Assembly: GCA_017646885.1 (NCBI GenBank)
Contig: JAGCLR010000316.1
Span: 62,001-126,000, forward strand
From: Methanobrevibacter sp.
Lineage (GTDB): Archaea > Methanobacteriota > Methanobacteria > Methanobacteriales > Methanobacteriaceae
DNA: 64,000 nt
Reading direction: 5' to 3'
Under the pieces are notes generated by a model. The model was not told the origin of the DNA. It did not search any database and saw nothing but the letters and a program-made list of their open reading frames with translations. Shown here piece by piece: positions 20,653 through 32,841 of this stretch; the stretch's first letter is position 1, and each line of letters opens with the position of its first letter. A program made the position numbers and the translations under genes.

Positions 20653-21318
20653 ATGACAATTGATCAAATTGCAAGTGCTATATACAATGACGTATTCAGT
20701 GGCCTAAGAGGAGCTACTGGAAATATTACGTTATCTATGGAACAGTTAGAAGACGAAGTTCTAGAGGAACGTCAAGCCGTCATTAAAGAAATGTACTACA
20801 AAGGACTTTTAAATATAAAGGACCTTTTATTAGCAATCAATTGTGTTGAAATTGATTGTAAAGATTCAGCAAAATGTTGCAAAAGAAATTTGGGACATCC
20901 TACTCAACATTTTGAAATTCCTCAACTTGTAAATGACCTTGGGGATAAGGCAATTGCCTATATTGGAAGTGCAGACAGAGAAGTAGAGTTTACAATCTAT
21001 ACGAGTACATCTTATAAGTATCATCAATATAGAAAAAGAAAAACTGAAGTTCCATATGTTTATGTGGAAACAACTCCAAATGAAAATGGAATGTACGATT
21101 GCTGGTTGTATAATGCACCATTTGTTAAATATATTGCAGTTATAGGTGTATTTAAAGATCCACGCCAATTAGAAAAATACAACTGCTGTAATCCAATCGA
21201 AGCTTTTGATTTAGGTGGAATTTCAAATGAAGTTAAGAAACGTTTGACTGAGAAAAAACTTAGATATTACAGACAATTCCAGTCTCCAATTTTACCTAAT
21301 GATCAAACTCCACGATAA
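20653..21318 (+). CDS. Ring/stopper-type tail protein
   Basis: 221 residues, counted from ATG 20653, because an upstream in-frame start would lie inside the terminator hairpin. An N-terminal helical part (MTIDQIASAIYNDVFSGLRG) precedes a Cys-containing middle (CVEIDCKDSAKCCK) and a beta domain. The TAA overlaps the next ATG. One TGG. Probable connector or ring component from position, between head proteins and the muzzle. Confidence 0.55.
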   Translation: MTIDQIASAIYNDVFSGLRGATGNITLSMEQLEDEVLEERQAVIKEMYYKGLLNIKDLLLAINCVEIDCKDSAKCCKRNLGHPTQHFEIPQLVNDLGDKAIAYIGSADREVEFTIYTSTSYKYHQYRKRKTEVPYVYVETTPNENGMYDCWLYNAPFVKYIAVIGVFKDPRQLEKYNCCNPIEAFDLGGISNEVKKRLTEKKLRYYRQFQSPILPNDQTPR

Positions 21319-22010
21319 TGAAATTACATAATATAAATGCTGCTTATCCATTAGCACAAACACTATATGGAGTTGAGCCAAATCAAACAGAATTTGAAGA
21401 TATCGCTTTATTAGCGTGAGACAGAATTAACAGTAGACACACAAGACTGTATCGTTATATAGGAAATACTTCTAATAAAGAATTAGAATTACCTTGTAAT
21501 GTGGATTTAATTGAATCCGTACACATTCCTATTCCAGACGCACAAATGACTAGTAATCAAACTGTATTTCATGGAAATGAAACAATGTTTGTCGAAGGGT
21601 ATATTGACGCATGAAAACGTCTTGAAGATCCAATGTGGACAAGAGGTAAACTAGTAAAATATCGAGAGGGAGATAATGTATTATATTTTGCCAGAGATTA
21701 TAAAAATGTTATGGTGGTGTATCATGGAATTATCGTAGATCCCGAAGATGGTTTGCCTATGGTTACAGATAAAGAGTTGGATGCAATTGCAGCATATGTT
21801 GGTTATAGTGTGATGTATAAGGAGGCAATTAAACTTAGAGATAGGAATTTGCTCGAAATTGCAAATGGTTTGAAACAAGAATGACTGAAACTATGTAATG
21901 CTGCGAGAATTCCTGCTCATTTGAGTCAAAATGATATGGACGCGATTCTTGATGTTAAGACTCGTTGAGATAGAAAACAATACGGTAAATCGTTTAAACC
22001 AGTACTATAA
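21318..22010 (+). CDS. Ring/connector-type tail protein, second
   Basis: 230 residues, TAATG overlaps on both sides. Trp at TGA codons near 21417, 21612, 21882 and 21966, plus one TGG: this is the first gene after the TGA-free capsid block. The helical N-terminus with AWDRINSRHTRLYRYIGN and a beta middle fit a tail-ring protein. Confidence 0.6.
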
Positions 22011-22456
22011 TGGCATATAATTTTAAACTCTCTCATATATATAAGGCAAAGGATATGTTTTTAAAATTTAATTTTAAAACGTTGCAAAGCTGGCGAAGAG
22101 TAAAGAAAGAAAAAGAATTTAGAGATCAATATTCAGATACAGCTGCCGCCATTCTAACATATTGTTTTTACTTGATTATATTGGATATTATTGAAAATAA
22201 TGTTACCTTTGTATTACCTGTAATTAGTCGAAAGGCGAGCATTTTTGTAAAACCAATTACAGGTGAAACGTTCGAATATTTATATAGAGAGGGTTCCTTT
22301 AACGGTTTGGATTTTCTTAAAACCAATTTTGTTGGATATAGATTATGTTATCAGTATCAAACAAAAGAAAGTGTCCGAGAAAAGCCTATCTATATAGATA
22401 AAACGTTAAAGAAAAGACTATATGATAATGCAAATAACGGAATGGTTTATTACTAA
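22010..22456 (+). CDS. Small basic tail-region protein
   Basis: 148 residues, basic, with a hydrophobic stretch (about 47-65, ILTYCFYLIILDIIEN) that could be a buried helix. Overlaps its neighbours by TAATG. The one Trp is TGG. Unknown; the tight coupling implies a tail-assembly role. Confidence 0.62.
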   Translation: MAYNFKLSHIYKAKDMFLKFNFKTLQSWRRVKKEKEFRDQYSDTAAAILTYCFYLIILDIIENNVTFVLPVISRKASIFVKPITGETFEYLYREGSFNGLDFLKTNFVGYRLCYQYQTKESVREKPIYIDKTLKKRLYDNANNGMVYY

Positions 22457-23016
22457 TGAAAGAAAAAAAGATAAGTGATTATTATGACGCTGTTTGTGAA
22501 AAGTTTCCTAATGTTCCAAGAAAAGATATAGAACGTATTCTGGTACACGGAATGCGTTTCTTCTATCATACCAATTTATACGGGGGAGATACTTTATTTA
22601 AACATGGAACATTCTGAATGTACTGTGGTAGATTTTTTAAAGATCCAGTATCTGCAATACGGTACTGGAAACTTAAAATTCGTGCAAAACTACGTTATAT
22701 GAGTATCGTGCGCAAAGACTCGTTTGAAGGATACTATTATTTCGGATTAACGGAAGAAAGATTTCACGAATATTCAGATCAATTACCAAAGACTAAACGA
22801 GGTGGAAGAAGACGCAAGTTTACATTTAACAATATTATGTTATATAAGTTATTAGATGAACTTGTGTTTGCAAATAGTTATAAATATGTATTTCAAGTAT
22901 ATCTTAATACAGATTTAGGATGAGATTGTTATCGAGAATCGTTTACATCTAATCAGATAAAACTTATCGCAACCGTAGAAGAAAATAAAAAATTAAAGTA
23001 TATAGAAAATGAGTAG
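22456..23016 (+). CDS. Basic tail-region protein
   Basis: 186 residues, stop TAG, overlapping the next ATG by eight bases. Very basic (KTKRGGRRRKF) and rich in Tyr/Phe. TGA encodes Trp in two places. The N-terminal ISDYYDAVCEKFPNVPRKDI and MRFFYHTN resemble small HTH-like proteins of crAss tail operons, but I cannot assign a function. Confidence 0.6.
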
Positions 23017-26000
23017 ACAAGAAGCTTTAAATACATTTACCGAAGGGTTAGTAATGGATTTAAATCCATTGACTACTCCAAATAATGTTTTAACAGACTG
23101 TTTAAATGGTACGTTAATTACGTATAATGGAAATGAGTTTATTTTACAAAACGATCAGGGTAACTATAAATTAAAAAACGCTAGATTAAAAGAACATTTT
23201 ATTCCAGTTGCAATTAAAGAACATGCGAACATATTATATATTGTTTCGCACAATCCTATTACAAAAGAAACTGAAATTGGATCGTATCCATCTCCACAAC
23301 GTATTTTTAAAGATACTGTGGATATTAATTCGCAAGATTTAACTCCAATTGTTGGAAGTTCTACATCTGGAACATATACATATGAGGATCTAATTAAAAA
23401 AGCAAACATTGCAATATACACAGATCCAAGTGATATGAATAAACTTTTTTTAAATCCAGGAGACATGTTTAAACTACAGTTTCCAATGTCAGAGGTTACA
23501 AACGTTTGTCCATATCAAGGTGTACAATTTTATGTTTTATCTGAAAATAAAGAATTGTTCCCAATTGACCTTTCAGACTATTTAAACGAAGACTTTCAGC
23601 ACACTTTCTGGGAAACTCCAGGTTGAATTGCGGTTAAATATAGTTTGGGTAATTTAGATGCATTTAACCTAAATATTAAAACATTAGAAATACCTGAATT
23701 TTATACATCCGACTCTTTTAAGATTAGGTCTTTAATGCTTAATGCTCAGATTGAAATTTCGGATTCATTATTCTTTACAAATAACCAAGTTAAATCAAGA
23801 TTAAAAACATCTGATTTAAAAGTCCGAATTACTGTAAATAAAGTTGATTCAAACAACTCTATTACAAAGTTAATTAACAATCGAGATTTTACTAGTTTTA
23901 CTAGTGTTTCACACGAAGACTTTTCAATTTTATATAAAGATATAGACTTAATTGATTATTTAAGTGGGACTAATTTTAAAGATACAGATACAATTGAAGT
24001 AGATGTTGTTCCAATTATTACATCTGGCGGTCTTACTATTGTATATGAACAATTTAGAACTAAATATTCAATTAATCTTTCGTCTGTATCAAATACCGCT
24101 AATTTAAGTATTGCGCAGAAAACATTTCGATATTATGTTCAAGATTCAGGAATTGCGATTACATTTGATGTACAAGGTCCGTTTTTGAACAATAGTGAGG
24201 TAAAAGTATACTATAATATTTATAAGTATACTACTAATGGAACACTTAGTGCCGTATACAATTCTGATCAAAATATTCCAGACATTAATCTACTTGGACA
24301 AAACACAATATCTATTGATTGGATTCCTGGGCAATTTGAAAAAGAAGACGCATATGTAATGTCTTTTATATTCAAGGATTCTACACAAGTATTAAGAAGA
24401 GTTAACAAAATCTTAATTACTAGTGAATTGTTTAACGACTTCAGAACAAGTGTTAATGATTATAATACTATTTCTGGAGACGAATGGCTTTCAAAATATA
24501 ACAGTTCGTTAAAAGTTGAAAATCCAAGAATTGAACAAAACGGAGAAATTGTATATGGAAACGTAACTGGAAGTTATGTAACCCCATTTCCAACTAAAGC
24601 CACCTCTGATTATACATACGTGAAAAAATCATCAGAAAATGTATCTTTTGATGATGTATTGTATAAAATTGAACAAGATGTAAAAATTCCATTAAAGTTA
24701 AATGGAGAAATTTCTAGTATTCAAGGTGCATTATGACAAAACTTGAATTCTAAATCAACAATTGATTATGTTCGAAATGGAGAAAGAGTTGAAGGCGTTG
24801 AAGTTAATTTAAATTCAGGTACATTTGAAATTGATGATAAGTTTTATTACGAAGAATCAATTGGAATATTTCCAGAAACAAAAGGAAAAGAATTAAAAAT
24901 TGAACACCGAAAGTATTTTATAGAAGGTATGCATCAAGCTGGAACAGGGCTTGTAGGTATATCTAGTACAATTCCTTCCGATGAAATTGATACAATGGTG
25001 GAAACTCTTTATGATTGTCCAGACAACCATTGAAAAATATATACAAAATTTAGATGTTACACAGATACCAATTATACCAGTTACTCGGAAAAGGGTTTTG
25101 GTTCAGTTCAAGTTGGATCTAATAATGTATCTGGAGTTTGGCTAGAAGAAACCAAATGAAATTCTGCGTTAGGATGCTACGCTAGGTTTATGAAAGCAAA
25201 TAAAGTTCCTATGCTTATTGTTCGTATGGAAGGAAACGATGAAGGTGTTCCAAATAAATGGCACGGTGGAATTAGATGGTTAGAAGATAGTGAAATAACA
25301 GATACTCCAAACGATAATACTGGAGTAAAATACTATTATGTTGTAATGCAAAGTGCTTCAAAATCTTATTATCGAGAAACAAATAAAGTAGAATCGGCAA
25401 CAGATTTAAGTGTAATGTTATTACCTAATTCAAATAGGAGCGATAATCCAATTTCTTTTCCAACAACTTTAACTGATTTTGTACAAAAACTCAATAAAAT
25501 TGCAAGAGCTGTTTATCTTGTATCAAAGGTCGATAAAAGTAAATGAGATGTTTTTGCGTATGAAGCAGAGGCGTTTGTAAATTCTCACTTAGAACTCGAC
25601 ATTTCCTCTATTTATTTAAAAATGTCATTTTCAGCACCAACGTTTCATGGAAAATCAATGTTTAATTCAACATCTTTAAATGAAATTGGAGCTACATTTA
25701 AATCCATCAGTGATAAAATTTATAATTTGGAGACAGGCTTATTAAAATCAAATTTAAATACAAATAATTTTAATTTAACATACGCAAACATTCCATTGGT
25801 TACAGATCCAGTGTATTTAAACGCTCCAGGTATAATTAAAACAAATAATCCTGCAGGCTTTGAAGCAACAGTATTTCATAACGATTTAATTAAAGCAAGA
25901 AGTCAACAAGAAGATGAATCGAATAAGTTTTTATCTCAAGCAGATGCTACTGTTAGAAGAGCCGGGGAATTTGGATGGGATCCAGATAAAGCAAGTGGAG

Positions 26001-26191
26001 AACAATTAGACACTTTCGTATCACAATTAACTACAGTTAGTGGTGGGCCAGAATATCATTTGGGTGATGTTGGTGTAAAATCAGATGTTACTCCAAAACG
26101 AGTCATGTTTTTTAGAAACGACGGAAATCTACATGCCAATGAACATGGATGTTTTGGTTTAGAATCACTTGACACAGCTTATTTGCCATAA
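23009..26191 (+). CDS. Muzzle/stabilisation-type tail protein, first part
   Basis: 1060 residues, stop TAA. It begins SRQEALNTFTEGLVMDLNPL, a start I associate with crAss-like tail proteins annotated as stabilisation or muzzle proteins, which plug the end of the tail barrel. TGA encodes Trp at several points (about 23624, 24734, 25031, 25157 and 25544). Beta-rich, Asn/Thr-rich. The next gene starts one base after its stop. Confidence 0.7.
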
Positions 26192-26192
26192 T

Positions 26193-29100
26193 ATGAATAC
26201 AACGTTAGAAGTAAAAAAATATAAAGAACGTGGGGATTTAGCACACGAATACAATCCGTTGGAAAATAAAAAGAACTCTGTAAACAAACTTACAGAGTTC
26301 ACTACAACGGAATTGAATGTGGATTTACAACATCCGATTAATATTGAATGTCAAGAATCATATGATGGTACAGTTAATTTGATTCTAAATGACGATATAA
26401 ATCCACCACGTATTATAAATACTAGATTTACAGTATTAGAGGACAATCAATATAAAATTATAAATAGAAATCAATTAGAACAGTCCAATGTTTATAAAGA
26501 TGGGATCATCGATAGACAAACAAGATTGTTCCGAAATTTAAAAGTATTGCCACAAGTAAAGTTAAGAAAGGTGACACAGTACGGACAACTTATGTGTGGT
26601 AATTATACGTTTTACATTAAATATGCAGATAGTGACGACAACTTAACGGATATTGTTGCAGAATCTGGAATTGTTAGCATTTTTAAAGGAAATACAACAA
26701 CTTTAAGAGGTATTGCTGGAGGTGCATTAAACGAACGTACAGATAAAGCCGTATCCCTTCAAATCAATAACGTTGATACAACGTTTCAAAAAATCTATGT
26801 TTATTTTGTTAGAGAAACATGTGATTTAAATGGAGTTCGTTTAACTACAGCTGGAAAAATTAAATCTGGATATGATATTAGATCGAGTGTTGTGTTAATT
26901 GATATTAATGGATTTGAAGAAGTTGAAGAAATTACACCAGAAGAGTTAAATGTTCAGTACAATATTGTGAATGCAGTAAAAACTCAAACACAAGTACAAA
27001 ACATGTTATTTTTTGGTAATGTTCAGCAATCTAATGTAAATGTAAGAGATCTACAAAACATATCATTGTATATTAAAGTTCAGCTTCAAAGAAAGGAACA
27101 ATCGTTAGGTTGAATTACAAGTTCATATACGGTTAATTCGAGTGACGATTTAAGTCAAAGTGAATATTATAATCCAATCAACATTTACTATTATACAGGT
27201 TATTGACCTGGTGAATTATATCGTTTAGGTATTGTTTATATTTACAATGATGATTCATTAAGTCCAGTCTTTAATCTTAGGGGTTGTGAATTCCTTACTA
27301 AAAATATTGCGGCTGGAGGGACGTCTGAATTTAATTACGATACAAGTAGTAAAAAGTATGGTTCGTATAGAACAGGAGAGGAGATTAACTATATTCCAAC
27401 AGAAGAGTTTATCGATGGAGAATCAAATTATTCAAATACAAGAGGAGTGTTTAAACTTCCAGACGACTTAGATGTATATAATCACGCTAATTCCGAATCA
27501 GGAAACGGTGTACATCCAATTGGATTCAAGTTAACATTTCCAACTGAAATTCTAGAAGAACTAAAGAAACATAATGTTAAAGGTTATTTTATCGTTAGAC
27601 AGAAACGTATTCCAATTACAATTGCACAAGGTTTTTCAATTGGAGTAGATAGATTAAGTCATACTCCAATGTTGTGTGTTGGAAAAGAATATGATTCCGA
27701 GACAAAAAGATATGTTCCTAAATATATTAGTGAAAGTTTCTTAGATCAGAAAACATCTGCACTAACGACAACTTATAAAAATAGACAACTTTCTACTAGA
27801 AATAAACAATCGTCTGGTTTACTATGTTTAGAAGCAAGTTGTGTACCAGAGATTCAATCTTATTTTGATGGCAGTGAATTCATATTGCAATCAACATATA
27901 GTTTTGAGGGTTTGTCCAGTCCTACAAATAGACATTTTTATACAGATTATTCTGGAGTAACCTCTCCTGAAAAAATCTCAAATAAGAAACAACTTGTTTA
28001 CATTGGATCTGATGTACCTTTAAAATACGTTAATGGTTATGGTTTTTCAACTAGAGCCGGTGCATCAGAAGATGCAAAACAATTTGTATGTTTTAACGAA
28101 AAGAATTACGATAAGGATAATCGTGCGTTGTTAAGAGGAGTATTTACACCTTATATTGGAGTTGTAGGTCTAGTTAACGACAATACTGTATATAATATTC
28201 GTAGTGGTAGTTATTCTACGGTATTCCAAAAAGAATACTTTTCAATAAGAATGCGTGATAATGCACCGTATTTTGCAATTTCAGATAGGTATGAATTAAA
28301 TTCTAATGCAAGTTTTGATGTTTATAGAGGTGACTGTTATACATCTACAGTAACATTTAGAATGCAAAGAAACTTTGTTGATCCAAATGTACCTACTGCA
28401 GAAGATATTGTCGACCCAGAAACTTGATCAGATGTTTATAAAGGTTTATCAGAAACCGATTTGGAAAAATGAGCCGATATTAATCTTGCTGATATTAACA
28501 CCGTTCCTATAGGAACTTGGGTTACATTTAAAGTATTATCGAATTATAATCTTGGTTTACGTGTTGTAGATTCAAGTCATACTGACGAGTATGCTTTAAT
28601 GGGAAATGCTAGAAGTTTTTATCCTTACTCAGATCAATCTGTAGCGACATCGAATAAAATTGACGATAGCTGATTACTAAATGCTGGAAACTCTGCAACC
28701 GTTGGAGTTAGAAGAAATTTTAGAGCTCCAGATGTACCTTATATTAGGGATATTTTTGACACTAGAGTAATGTTTAGTAATGTTGAAATTTCCTCAGATT
28801 TTAAGAACGGATATCGTATTTTCCAGGGACTTTCATATAAGGATATTGATAGACAATATGGTGGAATTGTAAAACTTTTAAGTTGGGGTTCTGATTTATT
28901 GTGTATTTTTGAACATGGAATTGGTGTTCTACCTGTTAATGAAAAAGCATTGTTGTCTACTACAACTGGACAATCAATTCATTTATATGGTGCTGGAGTA
29001 TTGCAAGAACAAGTAAGTTTAATTACTTCAGATTTTGGAAGTATTTGACAAGATTCAATCATTAAAACAACAGTCGGAGTATACGGAGTAGATACGTACG

Positions 29101-30614
29101 CTAAAAAAATATGACGTGTGTCTAATGAAAAGGGATTAGAATTATTATCTGATACAAAAATTCAGAGATTTTTAAATGAAGGTATTCAGTTAGCCGAGTT
29201 AGATAAATATCCAATTTTAGGATTAAGAAATGTAAAAACACACTTTAATAATAATAAAGGTGATGTAATATTTACTTTCTATAACGAAAATAAAAACGTA
29301 AGTTGAAGCATTTGTTATAATGAACGTTTAGATAAATGGATAACTAGATATAGCTGAACGCCATTATTCTCTGAAAATATTGACAATCAATTTTTCTCAT
29401 TAGATAAAAAACGAGCAGAAGTTTTATCGTATATTTACTATAACAAAAATATCAATGTTGGATTAAGAACAAAAGAGTTTAAAAACGATTTGTTCTCAAA
29501 TAAAGACAGCAACATTTGATCAAATACAAATACATCGCATGAAGTAAGATTATTACCTTGAGGTTATGATACCGATTTCTTTAATAGCTTTAAATTTAAA
29601 ATTCATTCTATTGAATCATCTTATTTAGATGACACTAACACAGAAGTGAATATTGATTTAACAGACAAAACTGATCTGTATTCTATTACAAGTAATAGTT
29701 TTAAAAATTCTGATGGAGAAAGCGAAGGTACAATTACATTAAATCCAAATTTATTAAAAATTGACGGTAAATTACAGTTATTTTACTTAAAAATAAAAGT
29801 ACAATTTACTCCAGTTTCATCTGGAACACAAACAATAAACGCTTCTCCAAGTATTCAAACTGTTGGAATTGTAGTGAAAAAAGATACATCTTGATCTTCT
29901 GCAATTCAAACAAAATACGATCAAATGATGCAAAACGGATTCTATGTACACGGAAGAGCTGGAATATTTGATGAAATCAATTATAACGATTATGATATGA
30001 CAAATCAAATTCTTCCAACAAAATGATATGATAAACAAGAACCGTTTGAATTTGAATTTGTAGTAAACAACATTGTTGGAGCACATAAAATATTTAACGA
30101 TCTTGTAATTATTTCAAATAATGTTCAACCAAAAGAATTAGAGTTTGAAATCATTGGTGATGTTTATGATTTTAATAAAGCTGGAATTTATAAAGCTGAA
30201 AACTTTGTAGATGAAACCGCCTTTAGTAAAATTGATTTAGAGTGAAATCAAACAAAATGTAAAACATCTCAAGAATTTAGAAACGTAGATGTTAAATATG
30301 ATAATGTTACAAATAAATATAGTTTAGTAACAACACAACCTTGTTATGATATTAAACAATACGGACGTCGTATTGGAAATATTCATTACAAAGAAGATGC
30401 GTGATATGTTGTTATTGAGCCTATTAAGTTTAAGAAAAAATATCCTGTATATGAATCCGCTAACAGCACCAAAGTTGTATCAGAAAAAATATCACAGGAA
30501 GTTAATTCAACAAGAATAAGAGATAAGTTCTTAAAAATTAGGGTAAAATATTCAGGTGAAGATTTGGCGATTATTTCTAATTTAAGAACATTAATGACAT
30601 TAAGTTACGCATAA
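26193..30614 (+). CDS. Muzzle/stabilisation-type tail protein, second part
   Basis: 1473 residues. I chose ATG 26193, just after the previous stop, rather than an earlier in-frame ATG inside that gene. There are many TGA Trp codons (about 27111, 27204, 28425, 28470, 28671, 29046, 29112 and onward). Beta-rich repeats such as YGQLMCGNYTFYIKYADSD and GLRTKEFKNDLFSNKDSN are typical of the crAss tail-barrel end. It overlaps the next ATG by one base. Function inferred from family resemblance. Confidence 0.7.
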
Positions 30615-31969
30615 TGGGATTATATGATATGGTAAAGTTTGGTCTGGACAGCGCGAATAGCTATGTTCAGGCCAATAGTACCGAACATTCAGTTGTTGAT
30701 CCAGCAATGTTACAAGGTTTGGTAGAAACAGTGGGTTCTGTTGGCCAAGGTGTTCAAGCCGCAGGTGGAGTTGGAAATTATTTTAGCAACATGTGACAAA
30801 ATATTTCCGGTACCGCAAAAAATGTGGTAGGTGGTTTTAAAGATGGATTCGGAGCAGGAATAAAAAACATTGGAAACCTGTTTAAATCTGGATCTGCGGC
30901 AAGTGGTGCGGCAGAAGCCGCTGGTGCAGCTGGAAATGTTGCTAAAGGAGCAGGAGCCGCTTTAAAATCTATTGGAAGTGCGGGTCTTGGATTAGCAACA
31001 AGTATTTTAGGGAACATGTCTGGAAAAGATCTACCTTCTAATGTAAAAGGAACTCGAGAAGCAATTCGTTCTGGACTACAGTTTATTCCTGGTGTAGGTC
31101 AAGGAATTGCAGCAGCAACTGCAGCAATAGATTTTATAGGTGATAAGACCGGATTAAATCTTGATCATTTTGATAAGAATGCGGCTAAACGTTTCGATTT
31201 AAAAGGAATGCGAATCCAAAATGCAGTTAACGCATTACCTGGTGCAAGTATGTTTGTGGGAATGTGAGGCGGAGATACAATAAAAGCACGTAAATCAGAC
31301 GTGTGAGATGCAAGTGATGGTATTGCACGAGCCGCTTATGCTAAAACCGCCGCAGATGTAGACGCCGCTTCAAAACTTGGAGGACGTAGAACACTAATTA
31401 ATCGTAAAGCAATGAATAGCGAGATTAGGGAAACAAATCGAAAAGATATTATTGCAGAAAGAAATGTTGAAGGTTCAAAAATGGCGTTAGAAGGTTCAAG
31501 AACCGCAATAGACAGTTTGCAGAATCAACATTTAAACAGGCTTCAAGGTACAAACAATCAAGTTATAGTTGGTAAACAAGGAATGGTGTTACCTAATATA
31601 CAAGACGTTCGTAAAATACTTTCTACAAGAAAATTTCAGGCAGGTGGTAAAATGAACGTTATTGTAGAAGGTGCGTTTCATTCAAGAAAAAATCATTTAT
31701 CTGAGTTAAACCCAGAACTTGAAGACATTACACCTAAAGGAATACCTGTAATCACTCGAGGTGAAGGCGGTGAAATTATACAAACTGCCGAAGTTGAACA
31801 AAAAGAGTTAATTTTACATTTAGAATTAACTCAAAAACTTGAAGCTTTATATCAAGATGGGTCTGAGGAAGCAATGATTGAAGCCGGTAAATTACTTGCA
31901 GAAGAAATAATGAATAATACAGATGATCGAACTGGAAAAGTATTAGATAATGGAACAAATGAAAATTAA
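30614..31969 (+). CDS. Gly/Ala-rich internal virion protein, cargo-type
   Basis: 451 residues. The first half is Gly/Ala-rich with weakly hydrophobic amphipathic stretches (AGLGLATSILGNMSG; FIPGVGQGIAAATAAIDFIG), as in ejected proteins that contact membranes. The second half carries KFQAGGKMNVIVEGAFHSRK and EEAMIEAGKLLAEEIMNNTD, a block I associate with crAss-like structural operons. TGA gives Trp at 30794, 31265 and 31301 approximately. The KFQxGG element recurs in four other genes downstream. Confidence 0.65.
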
Positions 31970-32564
31970 AATCGGAAATCTTACGTTTGATGTGATTGTA
32001 GCACAAACAGAAGAGGAAAAAGAAATTGGACTGCAAAATGTCGAAGAAATGGATTCTGATGAAGGTATGTTGTTCGATTATTCTAATGATCCACAGGAAG
32101 ATCTTTCTTTTTGAATGGTTGATACAGATATTCCATTAGATGTCATATTCATTGGAATGGAAAATACTGTACTATCGGTGCATAAAGGAATGCCTCAATC
32201 TGAAGAATACATGACTGAACCAGGACCAGTAAAATACGTTTTAGAAGTAAATCAAAATTCTGGTATTAATGTTGGAGACGTGTTTACTATTGGAGAAGAA
32301 TCGGAAGAATCTGAAGAAGTAGTTGAAGAGAATTTAGAAACAACTCCAATGCAAGTTATAGGTTCGGACGGTCAAGTTCAGATGGAAATTGAAGGTGGAG
32401 AAAGAATCTTTAGTATTCCAAATACTAAAAAATTGGTAGCATTAGCTAAAAAGGCATACGCTAGTCAATCAGATGAAGATTATAAAAAGCTTGGAAAAGC
32501 TGCGTTTGAATTTCTACATACGCAGGACAATAATGAGCCAGACTATGTAGAGACAGAGGATTAG
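31950..32564 (+). CDS. DUF192-domain protein
   Basis: 204 residues; ATG 31950 overlaps the upstream gene by 20 bases (a second ATG at 31959 is possible); stop TAG. Residues about 5-90 match DUF192: VAQTEEEKEIGLQ, then EGMLF, then FWMVDTDIPLDVIFI. The Trp in the family's FWM motif (residue 55) is encoded by TGA, direct support for recoding. A C-terminal extension contains an acidic linker and EGGERIFSIPNTKKLVALAK. DUF192 has no settled function; within a cargo operon a structural role is possible. Confidence 0.78.
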
Positions 32565-32572
32565 TATAAAAT

Positions 32573-32683
32573 AAAAAAGGAGGACTACTACCTAGTCCTC
32601 CTATACGATTCATTTTATGTCATCTACTATTTAATCTGACCTTATTTCTAAGTGAAACAGACTCCTTTATCATTTCTTGAATC
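32573..32683 (-). ncRNA. Putative minus-strand small RNA, about 110 nt
   Basis: On the minus strand, a consensus promoter (TTTG-N19-TACCTTTG) is followed about 110 bases later by a 9-bp GC-rich hairpin (32579-32587 with 32593-32601, loop 32588-32592) that runs straight into six T's. Promoter and terminator face the same way, opposite to all surrounding genes, and enclose no long frame. The hairpin has no T tract on the plus strand, so it is not a good plus terminator. A 17-codon frame from ATG 32673 meets TGA at 32622-32620; if TGA is read as Trp the frame runs through the hairpin without an early stop. Confidence 0.62.
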
Positions 32684-32688
32684 TGATA

Positions 32689-32719
32689 CAAAGGTAATTA
32701 ATATTTTTATAATAACAAA
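32689..32719 (-). promoter_or_regulatory. Minus-strand Bacteroidetes-type promoter
   Basis: On the minus strand TTTG (32719-32716), a 19-base spacer and TACCTTTG (32696-32689). Near-perfect consensus. Transcription would start near 32683 and head left. Confidence 0.72.
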
Positions 32720-32731
32720 ATACATTACCTC

Positions 32732-32762
32732 TTGGATATTCGGTAAATTATTTGTAATTTTG
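32732..32762 (+). promoter_or_regulatory. Plus-strand promoter, divergent to the small RNA
   Basis: TTG at 32732-32734, a 20-base spacer, TAATTTTG at 32755-32762. It serves the 88-codon gene 80 bases downstream and lies back to back with the minus-strand promoter, the -33 elements only 12 bases apart. The AT-rich leader (about 32770-32841) shows no clear structure. Confidence 0.68.
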
Positions 32763-32841
32763 TAAGAAATGAAAATACGAGTATGTTTATTCAAAATATA
32801 AATAAATAGATATTAACGTTAATTAAAACTATAATTTTAAA

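Noticed and set aside
30778..31017. Ala/Pro-rich minus-strand frame
   Set aside because: It is the mirror of the Gly/Ala-rich cargo gene; no start signals, no operon and no domain.
32579..32601. Hairpin as plus-strand terminator of the DUF192 gene
   Set aside because: No T tract follows on the plus strand, whereas on the minus strand six T's follow directly, so it is assigned to the minus unit.
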